Positions 1 through 8,399 of a DNA stretch of 40,307 nucleotides are shown piece after piece. A program made the position numbers and the translations under genes. The notes under the pieces were generated by a model. It worked only from the letters and a program-made list of their open reading frames with translations. It was not told where the DNA came from and did no database searches. The DNA is from Chloroflexota bacterium (lineage in GTDB: Bacteria; Chloroflexota; Dehalococcoidia; Lucifugimonadales; UBA3495), in assembly GCA_009840135.1 (NCBI GenBank), contig VXOH01000009.1, positions 1 through 40,307 on the forward strand, in the 5' to 3' direction. The number at the start of each line of letters is the position of its first letter. Positions within the stretch are counted from its first letter, which is position 1.

Positions 1-379
1 GCGTAGGGAATGACGCAACCCGACCAAATATTCCGGCTGATTTTCATTTTCCTTCTTTGCTTTCAGAATTTTGACTAAAATACTCCAAAACAGAAAGATG
101 AGGTAACAGGAAAGCCCCACCTAAACTTGAGGCAGGCCAATAAATGAGCGTTCCGAAAGAGGGAGGTCGGCCTCTTGTTCAGGTCTGCCGGCTAAAGGCC
201 GGCAGACAGTTGGCGGGTGGCCATGTCCCGACCCAGAACCAGCAGATCGCTATGGACTTGCCATTACGCAACAGGTATATTAGGTTGAACCGGACTACCG
301 GTCACCAGGAGAGACTTGGGACGCGTCCTGGCCGACAGTGTCCCCGATTAAATTGCCAGCGAAGATTAGGAGGAACCCC
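1..379. other. Gene-free left edge
   Basis: I see no supportable gene here. A short open frame at 144-383 runs into the cupin start and through a perfect hairpin, and resembles no known protein. The first 120 bases are AT-richer than the rest of the window. The cupin ribosome binding site AGGAGG lies at 368-373. No convincing -35/-10 pair was found. Confidence 0.5.
183..207. repeat. Short perfect inverted repeat
   Basis: GTCTGCCGGC and GCCGGCAGAC form a perfect 10-bp stem around the 5-base loop TAAAG. No T-run follows, so it is not a typical terminator. A related CCGG-CTAAAG-CCGG sequence occurs near 11588-11602, so it may belong to a dispersed short palindrome family. Confidence 0.6.
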
Positions 380-745
380 ATGAAGATTGTCAAGCTCAGT
401 ACCGTACCCACGGAAGAGGCCACCAGCGCGCTTTTCACCGGAAACGTGGTCACCCGCCAGGCCCCGTTTACCGCGGACGACAGCAACAACTTTAACTTCG
501 GCGTGGTGAGCTTCAGCGCCGGTTCCCGCAACAAGTTCCACAAGCACAGCGGCGACCAGATTCTCATCGTGACCGAGGGCACGGGGACCGTGGCCAGCGA
601 CGACGAAGAGGTCGAAATCACGGTAGGCGACGTGGTGATTATTCCCGCCGGAGAGAACCACTGGCACGGAGCCCCTGGCGACACCGCCATGGCCCACATC
701 ACCGTAACCGTCAAGGGCAGCCAGACGGAACAGACCGAAGCGTAA
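380..745 (+). CDS. Small single-domain cupin protein
   Basis: A 121-residue protein made of one cupin beta-barrel. Both cupin motifs are visible. Motif 1 is G48-x5-H54-x-H56-x3-Q60-x6-G67, and motif 2 is G83-x5-P89-x-G91-x2-H94. The likely metal ligands are H54, H56, Q60 and H94; the usual glutamate of motif 1 is replaced by glutamine. The ATG at 380 was chosen over an upstream in-frame ATG at 338 because AGGAGG (368-373) lies 6 bases before it and the family starts near here. Small cupins of this type bind a metal and act as enzymes or ligand sensors, but the substrate cannot be read from the sequence. It is followed by a strong terminator and appears to be a single-gene unit. Confidence 0.88.
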   Translation: MKIVKLSTVPTEEATSALFTGNVVTRQAPFTADDSNNFNFGVVSFSAGSRNKFHKHSGDQILIVTEGTGTVASDDEEVEITVGDVVIIPAGENHWHGAPGDTAMAHITVTVKGSQTEQTEA

Positions 746-773
746 TACCCGGTTTAAGATGATGAGAAATTTT

Positions 774-805
774 GGCCCCGGCGTCCTAAGACGCCGGGGC
801 CTTTT
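774..805 (+). terminator. Rho-independent terminator after the cupin gene
   Basis: A perfect 12-bp stem (GGCCCCGGCGTC with its complement at 790-801) closes the tetraloop CTAA and is followed by TTTT. It lies between convergent genes. The minus-strand copy lacks a proper T-run, so it mainly serves the cupin gene. Confidence 0.9.
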
Positions 806-842
806 CTATCCTGCGGGCCCGAACCATGCCCGGAAAACAGGC

Positions 843-1745
843 CTATCCTGCGTCTGGACCGCTGTTGACGTTGACGCTTTCCGCCAGGAGCCGGATGGTC
901 TCGGCGAAGGTACGCTCCCGGTCCCTGGACTCGGGGAATTCTTCGCCCAGGGGTGTGCTGCCGATTAAGCGGTACATGTCCGCCACCCCCTCGAACAAAT
1001 GAGGCGTCAACCCCAGGTGAGCGAACGTGTCCCGGATCTCTTCCATTTCGCTGACCCACCTGCGGGAACGCGGGGGCACGGTGGGTAGGTTCTTTTCCAT
1101 CCGCTGCAGAACCGCAGACTGTCCTGATTGAAACTCAGTCAGCAACGCATCGGTCAAGCCCATCAGCTCCGCGGCAATCAACAGCTCGCTGTAAAGCGCC
1201 GACGTTCCCTTGGTCATGGCGGCGTAGCACATCTTTATTCCCGAAGCCTGACCCGTATCGCCATCCAGCTTGATGACCTCCAGCCCAAAGTCGTTAAGCT
1301 GGGCAAATTCGTCGGCCTGCTCGCCGGAGGTATAGAAGTGGGGGCTATAGCCCGGCCGGGGAGGGCCGCCGATAATTGACACGTCCACAAACCTGCCGCC
1401 GGCTTCAACAATGACCGGCTCCAGTTCTCGGGTCAGCTGCGGCGCGATGGCGTTGCACTCGGCAAAAAGCAGGTCGGCGCCGGTGGCGCGGACGGCGTCG
1501 GCAACCTCCCGGCACAGGCTGGGCACTGCCGCAGAAACGGTCATGGACATTACCAAATCAGATTGCTCTACCAACTCCTCCATGGTCGCCACGTCCCGGA
1601 TTCCGGCCTTATCGGCCAGGGCCCGCGTGCGTTCGCTGCGGCCGGCCAGGCAGGTGACGACGTCCAGTTCGTTTTCCCGCAGGCGCTGCCCTACGGCATG
1701 CCCCATATCGCCGGGGCTCAGAATGGCTACGGTGCTGAATTCCAT
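843..1745 (-). CDS. NAD(P)-dependent dehydrogenase with DUF1932 C-terminal domain
   Basis: A 300-residue protein of the 6-phosphogluconate/beta-hydroxyacid dehydrogenase superfamily. The N-terminal Rossmann fold begins with VAILSPGDMG (residues 6-15), a variant of the GxGxxG dinucleotide loop. The hinge carries DVSIIGGPPRPG (from residue 121). K171, in GIKMCYAAMTKG, sits where the catalytic lysine of the superfamily lies. The C-terminal half matches the DUF1932 helical domain. The natural substrate of DUF1932 dehydrogenases is mostly unknown. GGGAG lies about 9 bases before the ATG, and an extended -10 promoter lies just upstream. It converges with the cupin gene; no operon partner is visible. 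Confidence 0.85.
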   Translation of the reverse strand: MEFSTVAILSPGDMGHAVGQRLRENELDVVTCLAGRSERTRALADKAGIRDVATMEELVEQSDLVMSMTVSAAVPSLCREVADAVRATGADLLFAECNAIAPQLTRELEPVIVEAGGRFVDVSIIGGPPRPGYSPHFYTSGEQADEFAQLNDFGLEVIKLDGDTGQASGIKMCYAAMTKGTSALYSELLIAAELMGLTDALLTEFQSGQSAVLQRMEKNLPTVPPRSRRWVSEMEEIRDTFAHLGLTPHLFEGVADMYRLIGSTPLGEEFPESRDRERTFAETIRLLAESVNVNSGPDAG

Positions 1746-1781
1746 TGATTGATACTCCCTGGGTAGGTTATTTGCCGAAAA

Positions 1782-1808
1782 ATTATAGCATGGGGCTGTT
1801 TATGTTAA
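1782..1808 (-). promoter_or_regulatory. Promoter of the DUF1932 dehydrogenase gene
   Basis: Read on the minus strand, TTAACA (1803-1808) and TATAAT (1782-1787) are 15 bases apart. The -10 is preceded by TGC, giving an extended -10 that can compensate for the short spacer. It lies about 36 bases before the ATG at 1745. Confidence 0.65.
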
Positions 1809-2037
1809 TAAACGAGCCAACAGTAGGCCACGCAATTGGTTAAGAACTCGTCCAATGGGCATAAAGGCAGGTAACGCCGCATTGAACCTGTCGAATGGCC
1901 CGGATTCCTCAAGGCCAGTCGCGGTTGGAGACCCGATTCGGAGCTGACAACCAGGGGTTTAGTTGCTTCCCCAGGCAGCGGACCCAAGTAATCTGGGCCT
2001 GCAAGGCACCGACGCCTTGTCATTTTCCGCCAGCCAG
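1809..2037. other. Divergent intergenic stretch between dehydrogenase and HAS-barrel genes
   Basis: This stretch separates two divergent promoters. A minus-strand open frame covering 1805-2458 runs through both the promoters and the next gene and has no recognisable domain, so I treat the stretch as non-coding. No tRNA or strong hairpin was seen. Confidence 0.5.
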
Positions 2038-2065
2038 TTCGACAAGCGCCCGATACGGTTATAAT
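2038..2065 (+). promoter_or_regulatory. Promoter of the HAS-barrel/HerA operon
   Basis: TTCGAC (2038-2043) and a perfect TATAAT (2060-2065) are separated by 16 bases. Transcription would start about 33 bases before the TTG start codon at 2105. Confidence 0.6.
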
Positions 2066-2104
2066 TGACTCCGACCAACTCAGCAAGGTATTTGAAGAGG
2101 AATA

Positions 2105-2704
2105 TTGGCAATCCCGGATTCTAACGAACAAGCGAGAATCGGCGAGGTAACGGCTGCCGATTCCCGAACCATCACAGCCCAGTGCTACGAACTGTACCAG
2201 GCGCCGCCCTTGGGGGCCCTGGTGGAGGCAGGACAACCCAGGGCCTTTGCCGTGGTCCAGGGAATCCGAACCGAGCCGGTGGACCCCGGACGGCCGGTGC
2301 TCGCCAGGGGGCGGCATGCCCTGTCGCTGGAGCAGATCTACCGCGACAACCCTCAAATCGAGCGGCTGCTCACAACCCGTTTCGACGCGCTGGTGGTGGG
2401 GCATGAGGGCGGCGAAGGTATCAGCCAATTGCTGCCACCCAGCCCGCCTCCAATACACTCCTTTGTGGTTGTCTCATCGCCTGGCGACGTCCGGAAATTC
2501 ACGGAGGGCCTGGACTTTCTCCGATTCCTGGTGAATGCCGGGCCGCCCCTGGCCGACGAGGTGGTGGTGGCCTGCCTGAGAGAGGCAGCCAAAGGCCAAC
2601 CGGACCGGGAGGAGTTCATAGTCAGGGCCGGCCGGGCCCTGGCGACGGAACTGGTGGGGGAATCGGCGAGACTGACTGCGCTGCTGCGGAGGATCAGGCT
2701 ATGA
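2105..2704 (+). CDS. HAS-barrel-like protein preceding a HerA-type ATPase
   Basis: A 199-residue protein starting at TTG, with GAAGAGGA just upstream. Residues about 11-70 (IGEVTAADSRTITAQCYE, then PPLGALVEAG) look like a small beta-barrel of the HAS type (HerA-ATP synthase barrel). The remaining ~100 residues look mainly helical and end in basic residues. No catalytic motif is visible, so it is more likely a structural or adaptor partner than an enzyme. It overlaps the next gene by 4 bases (ATGA), which suggests translational coupling and a shared complex with the ATPase. It is not NurA: the expected nuclease motifs are not seen. The HAS-barrel call rests on recognition by eye. Confidence 0.6.
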   Translation: MAIPDSNEQARIGEVTAADSRTITAQCYELYQAPPLGALVEAGQPRAFAVVQGIRTEPVDPGRPVLARGRHALSLEQIYRDNPQIERLLTTRFDALVVGHEGGEGISQLLPPSPPPIHSFVVVSSPGDVRKFTEGLDFLRFLVNAGPPLADEVVVACLREAAKGQPDREEFIVRAGRALATELVGESARLTALLRRIRL

Positions 2705-4401
2705 CCAACGGGCTGCCACATCAGGGGAACAACGACAGCAACCATTACAGCGGCGACCCGGCACCGCGGGATTCCATGGGCGTGGTTGTGGGCGGCTCCC
2801 TGACGCAGGGGGTTGAGGTACGACTCCATTCGTCGGGAGAGACCCTTATCGAGGACGTCAAGGTAGGCACCTTCGTCACGATTCACGGCCGGCGCTACCG
2901 ATTCTTCGGCGTGGTTACCGACCTGGAACTCAACAGTTCCGACGCACGCCTCCGGCACAGCCCACCGGGCACGGACGACCCGGTGCTTTCGGAAGCCATT
3001 TCCGGCACCATGGCCTACGGCGTCGTATCGGTTTTGCCCAGCCTGACCATGCCCCTGCTGGCGGGAAGCCATGATTCACCGGCGGCCGCCAAGACCGTAC
3101 CCTCCCACTTTTCCCAGGCCTTCCCCGCCTCGGCGGAAGACGTGCAATTGGTGTTCGGACAGGACGACGAGCAGCACTTCTGGATTGGCAATCCACTGGA
3201 CATGGACACCCGCGTATGCCTGGACTTGGACGAACTGGTCAAACGTTCAATCGGCGTGTTTGGCAAGAGCGGCACGGGCAAGACCTTCCTGACCCGCCTG
3301 CTGCTGGTGGGAATATTGCAGGGGGGCACTGCGTCGTCGCTGGTCTTCGATATGCACAGCGAATACGGCTGGAGCGGCCAGGACACTGACCACAAAACCC
3401 AGGTAAAGGGGTTGAAGCAGCTATTCCCCTCCCAGGTTTCCACCTTCACCCTGGACGAGGAGAGCTCCCGCAACCGAGGTTCCACCCCGGATGAAGTGGT
3501 GAAGATCGGCTACGGGGAAATCGAGCCTGAGGACATAGAGGCGCTGCGGGACACCCTCTCCCTGTCGGAAGTGGCGGCGGCGGCGGCCTACAACCTGGAG
3601 CGCAGGTTTGGCAAGAGCTGGCTCTCCGATTTCCTGAATTACGACGATATCAACACCCTGGCCCAGGAACTGAACATCAACGGTTCTGCCCTGGCCGCAC
3701 TGCACCGCCGCCTGGACGGGTTGACCCGGTTTGGCTTCCTGGAGGAGGGCAACCGCCACAATACCGCCGCCCGCATCATCGAGCACCTGGAACGGGGCCA
3801 GCACGTGGTACTGGAATTCGGCCGCTACGGCGACAACCTGACTGCCTACGTCCTGGTCAGCAACTTGTTGACCCGCCGCATCCACGACCGCTATGTAGAG
3901 TTAAAGGAACTGGCCATCGGCGGGCGGGGCCCCGAACCCCGTCCACTGGTCATAGTCATCGAAGAAGCCCACAAGTTTCTGGACCCCGGCGTGGCCCAGC
4001 AGACGACCTTCGGGACCATCGCCCGGGAGCTGCGCAAGTACAACGTGACGTTGATGGTGATAGACCAGCGGCCGGGCGGCATAGACTCGGAGGTGATGAG
4101 CCAGCTGGGCACCCGCCTCACCTGCCTGCTGGACAACGAGCGAGACATAGACGCGGTGCTGTCGGGAACCTCGGGCAGCCGGCAACTGCGGGGCGTCCTG
4201 GCGCGCCTGGAAGCCCGGCAGCAGGCCCTGATTTTCGGCCACGCCGTCCCCATGCCGGTGGTGGTCCACACCCGCGACTACGGCAGCGCCGAGTCCTACG
4301 CGCAGCTTACAACGGGCGTAAGGCCGGCAACCACGGAGGCCGTGCCTGGGGAGACAAGAGAGGAAAGGCTGGAGCGGGAGATTGGGGAGTTGTTTGGGTG
4401 A
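2701..4401 (+). CDS. HerA-type hexameric DNA-translocase ATPase
   Basis: A 566-residue HerA/FtsK-superfamily ATPase. The N-terminal ~120 residues form a HAS barrel (GVVVGGSLTQGVEVRL near 27-42). The P-loop is GKSGTGKT at 188-195. Walker B is PLVIVIEEAHKFLDP (about 417-431), followed by GTIARELRKYNVTLMVIDQRP, the sensor and arginine-rich region of DUF87/HerA proteins. A likely arginine finger lies near the end of the motor domain. Family members form hexameric rings that move along DNA, usually with the nuclease NurA in end resection. Here no NurA is present; the only partner is the HAS-barrel protein, which overlaps it by 4 bases. The role could be repair or defence. The ATPase assignment is firm; the pathway is not. 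Confidence 0.85.
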   Translation: MTNGLPHQGNNDSNHYSGDPAPRDSMGVVVGGSLTQGVEVRLHSSGETLIEDVKVGTFVTIHGRRYRFFGVVTDLELNSSDARLRHSPPGTDDPVLSEAISGTMAYGVVSVLPSLTMPLLAGSHDSPAAAKTVPSHFSQAFPASAEDVQLVFGQDDEQHFWIGNPLDMDTRVCLDLDELVKRSIGVFGKSGTGKTFLTRLLLVGILQGGTASSLVFDMHSEYGWSGQDTDHKTQVKGLKQLFPSQVSTFTLDEESSRNRGSTPDEVVKIGYGEIEPEDIEALRDTLSLSEVAAAAAYNLERRFGKSWLSDFLNYDDINTLAQELNINGSALAALHRRLDGLTRFGFLEEGNRHNTAARIIEHLERGQHVVLEFGRYGDNLTAYVLVSNLLTRRIHDRYVELKELAIGGRGPEPRPLVIVIEEAHKFLDPGVAQQTTFGTIARELRKYNVTLMVIDQRPGGIDSEVMSQLGTRLTCLLDNERDIDAVLSGTSGSRQLRGVLARLEARQQALIFGHAVPMPVVVHTRDYGSAESYAQLTTGVRPATTEAVPGETREERLEREIGELFG

Positions 4402-4410
4402 CCCTCATTT

Positions 4411-4440
4411 ATCCACGAATAGACACGAATGGGCACGAAT
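4411..4440. repeat. Three tandem 10-base CACGAAT repeats
   Basis: Three head-to-tail decamers share the core CACGAAT: ATCCACGAAT, AGACACGAAT and GGGCACGAAT. They lie in the gap between the ATPase stop codon and the panC start, inside an in-frame extension of panC that I judge untranslated. Confidence 0.75.
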
Positions 4441-4505
4441 ACTTTACGCAATTTAGACCACTTTCAAGTTGCGATACCAAGCCAAAAGAATCGGGCCAAC
4501 TAGCC

Positions 4506-5348
4506 ATGCAAACACTAAACTCCAACACCACCACAACCCAAGCCACTACTACCTGCCCCCGCCCCCTGGGCCTCGTACCCACCATGGGCGCGCTGCATGA
4601 GGGGCATTTGGCGTTAGTTAGGCGGGCGCGGGCGGAGTGCGCCACGGTGGCGGCGTCCATTTTTGTTAATCCTACCCAGTTTGGGGCCAACGAGGATTTG
4701 GCTACCTACCCACGGGACATGGAGCGGGATTTGGGCTTGCTGGAGGCGGAGGGGGTGGACCTGGTTTATGCGCCGACGCCAGAGGAAGTTTACCCGCCGG
4801 GTTTTGATACCTGGATTGAGCCGGGGGCCCTGGCGGAACGGTTGGAGGGCGCGGCGCGGCCGGGGCATTTTCGCGGGGTGGCTACCGTGGTTGCCAAGCT
4901 GTTCAACGTGGTCAGGCCGGACCGGGCCTATTTCGGGCAGAAGGACGGGCAGCAGTTGGCGGTGATACGCCAGATGGTGAGGGACCTGAACATGGGGCCG
5001 GAGATTGTGGCCGTGCCCACGGTGCGAGATGCCGACGGGCTGGCCCTGAGCAGCCGCAACGCCTATCTGACACCGGAGCAGCGGCAAGCCGCGCCGGTGA
5101 TTTACCGGGCATTGTCGGAGGCGCAACGCCTGTGGCTGGACGGAGAAACCGGGGCTGGAAGGCTGCGGGCAGCCGTCCTCGAAGTTCTGAAGTCGGAACC
5201 GTTGCTTGGGGGCATAGACTACGTCAGCGTGGCCGATGCTGGGACACTGGAAGAACTGGAGCAGGTTGCAGGGCCGGCGATGGTTTCCACGGCGGTGCGG
5301 CTGGGGCAGACAAGATTGATTGACAATGTGCTAATTGGCAGTGCTTGA
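4506..5348 (+). CDS. panC: Pantothenate synthetase (pantoate-beta-alanine ligase)
   Basis: A 280-residue enzyme that joins pantoate and beta-alanine with ATP in the last step of pantothenate synthesis. The class I nucleotidyl-transferase signature GLVPTMGALHEGHLALV is intact (HEGH at 31-34). Also visible are NPTQFG, the Y-P-R-D block, FGQKDGQQ and ALSSRN. The frame is open back to a GTG at 4398, but that extension contains a tandem repeat, so I start at the ATG at 4506. No good ribosome binding site precedes this ATG. The first 20 residues are threonine/asparagine-rich instead of the usual N-terminal helix, which suggests a remodelled or recently replaced 5' end. panB and panD are not in the window. 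Confidence 0.92.
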   Translation: MQTLNSNTTTTQATTTCPRPLGLVPTMGALHEGHLALVRRARAECATVAASIFVNPTQFGANEDLATYPRDMERDLGLLEAEGVDLVYAPTPEEVYPPGFDTWIEPGALAERLEGAARPGHFRGVATVVAKLFNVVRPDRAYFGQKDGQQLAVIRQMVRDLNMGPEIVAVPTVRDADGLALSSRNAYLTPEQRQAAPVIYRALSEAQRLWLDGETGAGRLRAAVLEVLKSEPLLGGIDYVSVADAGTLEELEQVAGPAMVSTAVRLGQTRLIDNVLIGSA

Positions 5349-5408
5349 CAGTATCCTGAAGCAACCAGCTTTCTGGCATTTGCCGTTCAACCCTGGGATC
5401 GGGCTGGA

Positions 5409-5870
5409 TTATCCTTCTCCTTCTGCATGGTGAGACCGGCTGCTTCTCTCATACAGCGTGATAACCTCGTCAACCTCGTCCGCCGCAATATCCCGCCAGT
5501 CCTCTATGGCCGAGTCGGCTATGGTCGAGCGCTCCTCGACGATGGCCTGGATCACATCCAGCCTTGGGTCTCTCTCCTCAACCTGAAACTCTTCTATCCG
5601 GTGGGACAGCCGGTGCCAACTGCCCCGTATGGCCAGGAGACGACGCACGGCGGAGCGGGCGTGAAGTCGCAGCAGGTCCGTGGCCGATTCCCGGGCCGCC
5701 TTTTGCCCCAGCAAATAGGAGCCGTACAATCCCGCTGCCAGGGTAATCAGCTGCCACAGGGCGGTCTCAAGGGTGGAAAGTGGACGGAAGGCCGATACGA
5801 TGACAATGCCCACTGATAGGACCACGGCCCCGCCGATGGCGCCAACGATGACTATTGTTGTCCTGTCCAT
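5409..5870 (-). CDS. Small two-helix membrane protein of unknown function
   Basis: A 153-residue protein not recognised as a known family. Two hydrophobic helices are visible at about 5-28 and 37-57, separated by a short turn (FRPLSTLE). The rest (58-153) is soluble, highly charged and probably helical, with many Glu and Arg residues. A hairpin membrane anchor with a cytoplasmic tail is the simplest model. It follows etfA on the same strand after a 67-base gap and may be co-transcribed, but nothing ties it functionally to ETF. It is convergent with panC. Confidence 0.6.
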   Translation of the reverse strand: MDRTTIVIVGAIGGAVVLSVGIVIVSAFRPLSTLETALWQLITLAAGLYGSYLLGQKAARESATDLLRLHARSAVRRLLAIRGSWHRLSHRIEEFQVEERDPRLDVIQAIVEERSTIADSAIEDWRDIAADEVDEVITLYERSSRSHHAEGEG

Positions 5871-5937
5871 AAAGCACCACGCCGCTGTGGATGCCTTTTG
5901 AAGAAACCGGAGTATTCAGGCCGAAACTCGGGCCGGA

Positions 5938-6936
5938 CTACTCCTGCACCAGTTCCCGTACGGTTTCCGTCATGGCGGCCAGGACCTTTTCCCAGTCGCC
6001 CACCACGCCGTAGCGGGCCTCCTTGAAGATGTTGGCCTCGGCATCCTTGTTGATGGCAACGATGGCCTTGGAGCCGGAACAGCCGGCCATGTGCTGGCTG
6101 GCGCCGGAAATGGCGATAGTGATGTAGAGGTCGGGGGTAATGGTCTTGCCGGTCAAACCAACCTGGTAGCTGGCGGGAACCCAGCCCGAGTCCACCGCCG
6201 CCCTGGATGCGCCCACGGCGCCGCCCAGCAGCTTGGCCAGTTCCTCCAGCTGAGAGAAGGGCTCGGGTCCACCCAGGCCGCGACCACCGGACACAACAAT
6301 GCTGGCGTCTTCCAGCTTGATGCCCTCGGCTTCCTCCTTAACCACTTCTAATACCCGGCTGCGCACCATGGAGGCGTCCAGGTCCACCGGGAAAGAAACC
6401 ACGTCGCCCTGGCGGGAAGCGTCGGCTTCCAGCGGGACATAGACCTTGGGACGAATCGCGGCCACCTGGGGAGTCTGGTTGCAGCTGATGACGGCGACAG
6501 CGTTACCGCCATAAACCGGGCGGTTGGCCAGGAGCTTGCCGGCCCCTGGATCGGCGGAGACTTCCAAGCAGTCCTGGGCAAGGCCCACGCCCAGGCGGAA
6601 GGCCAGCCTGGGAGCAACTTCCCGCCCCTGGTTGGTGCGGGCAATCAACACGATGGCCGGAGAAACTTCCTTGCACAGCGTTTCTGCCGCCGCCAGGTAC
6701 AGCTCAACCTGGAAATCGGCCAGCAGGGGGCTGGTAACCGAATAAACCCGGTCGGCGCCCTGGGAAATGGCCGCCTGCGCCGGCGCTTCCACGGAAGAGC
6801 CGAACAGGCCGATGGCCAGTTCCTGGCCCAGGTCGTCGGCGACCTTGCGCCCGGCCGCCAGTATCTCCTGGGTCGCCAGGGCCAGCTCATCTCCCTGGGA
6901 TTCACCAATTACCAGAACTCCGTTTCCCTCAGCCAT
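5938..6936 (-). CDS. etfA: Electron transfer flavoprotein alpha subunit
   Basis: A 332-residue ETF alpha subunit, the FAD-binding partner of EtfB, which passes electrons from acyl-CoA and other dehydrogenases towards the quinone pool or other acceptors. The C-terminal FAD domain is textbook: [12 protein letters not shown], then [37 protein letters not shown] and [13 protein letters not shown]. The frame is open back to 7005, but the ATG at 6936 has GGAGG 5 bases upstream and gives the usual length. It lies 78 bases downstream of etfB in the same operon. Confidence 0.95.
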   Translation of the reverse strand: MAEGNGVLVIGESQGDELALATQEILAAGRKVADDLGQELAIGLFGSSVEAPAQAAISQGADRVYSVTSPLLADFQVELYLAAAETLCKEVSPAIVLIARTNQGREVAPRLAFRLGVGLAQDCLEVSADPGAGKLLANRPVYGGNAVAVISCNQTPQVAAIRPKVYVPLEADASRQGDVVSFPVDLDASMVRSRVLEVVKEEAEGIKLEDASIVVSGGRGLGGPEPFSQLEELAKLLGGAVGASRAAVDSGWVPASYQVGLTGKTITPDLYITIAISGASQHMAGCSGSKAIVAINKDAEANIFKEARYGVVGDWEKVLAAMTETVRELVQE

Positions 6937-7014
6937 TGGGGCCTCCATAAGACTCTCTGTCCAGGCAGAGGAGCTCAAAACCGTCGCCTCTACCTTTGAT
7001 TGCAATAGGGTTGG

Positions 7015-7815
7015 CTAGAAGAATTTCTCTTCTCGAAGGCGCAAAGCCAGGTTGCGCCCGGCCTCGGCCTCGTCGTCGCCTTCAATTATTTCGCACTCGG
7101 TATTGCTTACGGGAACGAACAGGTCATGCAGTGTAAGGCGAGGCTCAACCTGCCCACCGTCCAGCTCCAGGTCGGAGACACTCCAGATAGTGGGACGCTT
7201 CCTGGTGGCGGCCATTATCCCACGCAATGTGGGATATCGGGGCTGGCCCAGTTCGTTACTGACGGTAACCAGGGCAGGCAGGGACGCTTCCACCACCTCG
7301 TAACCGTCAGGAATCAGGCGTTCAACGACTACCTTGTCATCCTGCAGGTCCACCTTCTTGCCCAGGGCAACGCAGGAAACGCCGAGCAATTCGGCCACTC
7401 CCAGGGGCACCTGGGCGTTGTCCCAGTCCGAAGCCTGGCGGCCGCAAATTATCAGGTCAAAGCCGCCGAGCTTCCGGATGGCTGCCGTCAATAGCTGGGC
7501 GGTCTGGAAGCTGTCAACCGTGTTTTCGAAAGCGTCATCCTGGAGCAGGACCAGCTCGTCGGCCCCCATGGAAAGAGGCTTCTTCATAACATCAAGTGCA
7601 AAGGAAGAGCCAGCGGAAATGACAGTCACGCTGGCGTCTTGAGAGTCCTTTATCTGGAGCGCTGCTTCAACTGCATTTTCGTCGAAACCGTTAACAACCG
7701 GAGGTATGTTGGGTGGAGTAACGACACGCTTGGAATTGGCATCAATTTGAAAAGCGGCAATAGGCATTTCGGGGTCTATGACCTGCTTGGCCAGTACGGC
7801 TATCTTGGCTGGCAT
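7015..7815 (-). CDS. etfB: Electron transfer flavoprotein beta subunit
   Basis: A 266-residue ETF beta subunit, which binds AMP and forms the heterodimer with EtfA. The signature region is clear: ERLIPDGYEVVEASLPA followed by LVTVSNELGQPRYPTLRGI. Upstream lie ADELVLL, a typical nucleotide-domain strand, and LIICGRQASDWDNAQVP. The first gene of the etfB-etfA operon, preceded by GAGGAACC and a sigma70-type promoter. The substrate dehydrogenase is not encoded next to it. Confidence 0.95.
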   Translation of the reverse strand: MPAKIAVLAKQVIDPEMPIAAFQIDANSKRVVTPPNIPPVVNGFDENAVEAALQIKDSQDASVTVISAGSSFALDVMKKPLSMGADELVLLQDDAFENTVDSFQTAQLLTAAIRKLGGFDLIICGRQASDWDNAQVPLGVAELLGVSCVALGKKVDLQDDKVVVERLIPDGYEVVEASLPALVTVSNELGQPRYPTLRGIMAATRKRPTIWSVSDLELDGGQVEPRLTLHDLFVPVSNTECEIIEGDDEAEAGRNLALRLREEKFF

Positions 7816-7858
7816 TTCGGTTCCTCAAACGAAAATTAGCTACGTAAAAACCTTGTGA

Positions 7859-7888
7859 AATGTATCACCAACGGCCTTGAAGTGTCAA
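7859..7888 (-). promoter_or_regulatory. Promoter of the etfB-etfA operon
   Basis: On the minus strand a perfect TTGACA (7883-7888) is followed after 18 bases by TACATT (7859-7864), which carries an upstream TG (extended -10). Transcription would start about 35-40 bases before the etfB start codon. Confidence 0.65.
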
Positions 7889-8010
7889 TTGAAACGGGTG
7901 TAAGGACGGGGCGATTCGGTTTTCCGGCATGTCCTTTGCCCTCGGTATTGGTCAGGTCAAAAAGGAGTGAAATTACGACGCGATTATTCTACTGTCCAAG
8001 TAAAATTCCA

Positions 8011-8024
8011 CTCACCCTCACCCT
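8011..8024. repeat. CTCACCCTCACCCT repeat, copy 1
   Basis: A 14-base direct repeat CTCACCCTCACCCT, identical to bases 8400-8413. Similar C/T-rich units with nearby complementary G-rich parts form dispersed palindromic elements in many GC-rich genomes. Confidence 0.6.
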
Positions 8025-8122
8025 ATTCGCCGAGGGATACAGAATCCAACGGTCCTGGTCCAAGAAACACTTGCGTCAATATGCTTGTCGGCAGCTTTCC
8101 AGGAATCCTCTGAACAACTCCC

Positions 8123-8140
8123 TCGCCCCTTGAGGGGCGA
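8123..8140. repeat. Perfect hairpin TCGCCCC-TTGA-GGGGCGA
   Basis: A 7-bp perfect stem with loop TTGA. No T-run follows on either strand, so it is more likely part of a repeat element than a terminator. Confidence 0.55.
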
Positions 8141-8181
8141 ACAGGGGTATGTATATGCCAGAGACTTTACCTGGTTTGTAT

Positions 8182-8292
8182 GTCATTCTGGACGGAGTGA
8201 AGAATCTAATATGACAACCTTTTGACGACTTTCGGAGTGCCAAAGTCATCCTTGTTTGCGGTTCTAGATCCTTCACCGCGCCCAGGATGACA
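8182..8292. repeat. Imperfect inverted-repeat element (MITE-like)
   Basis: Two 27-base arms, 8182-8208 and 8266-8292, are inverted copies with 22 of 27 positions matching. Each arm begins TGTCAT and ends GATCT or AATCT. The 57-base centre has no coding potential. The architecture fits a non-autonomous dispersed repeat. Mobility is not shown: no target-site duplication was found and no transposase is near. Confidence 0.55.
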
Positions 8293-8399
8293 TTTACTTC
8301 CGCTTTTCTTCATTGCAAGGCGGGAATACCTGCCCCCGTCAGCCCTTGACCGGGGGAAGGTCAGAATGGGGGTGGATATCTTGCGGAGGACCTTTTCCC

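Noticed and set aside
1805-2458. 217-residue minus-strand open frame
   Set aside because: It overlaps the HAS-barrel gene and two promoters, and has no recognisable domain.
4398-4505. N-terminal extension of PanC from a GTG that overlaps the ATPase stop
   Set aside because: It would translate the tandem CACGAAT repeats and add 36 residues not found in PanC.
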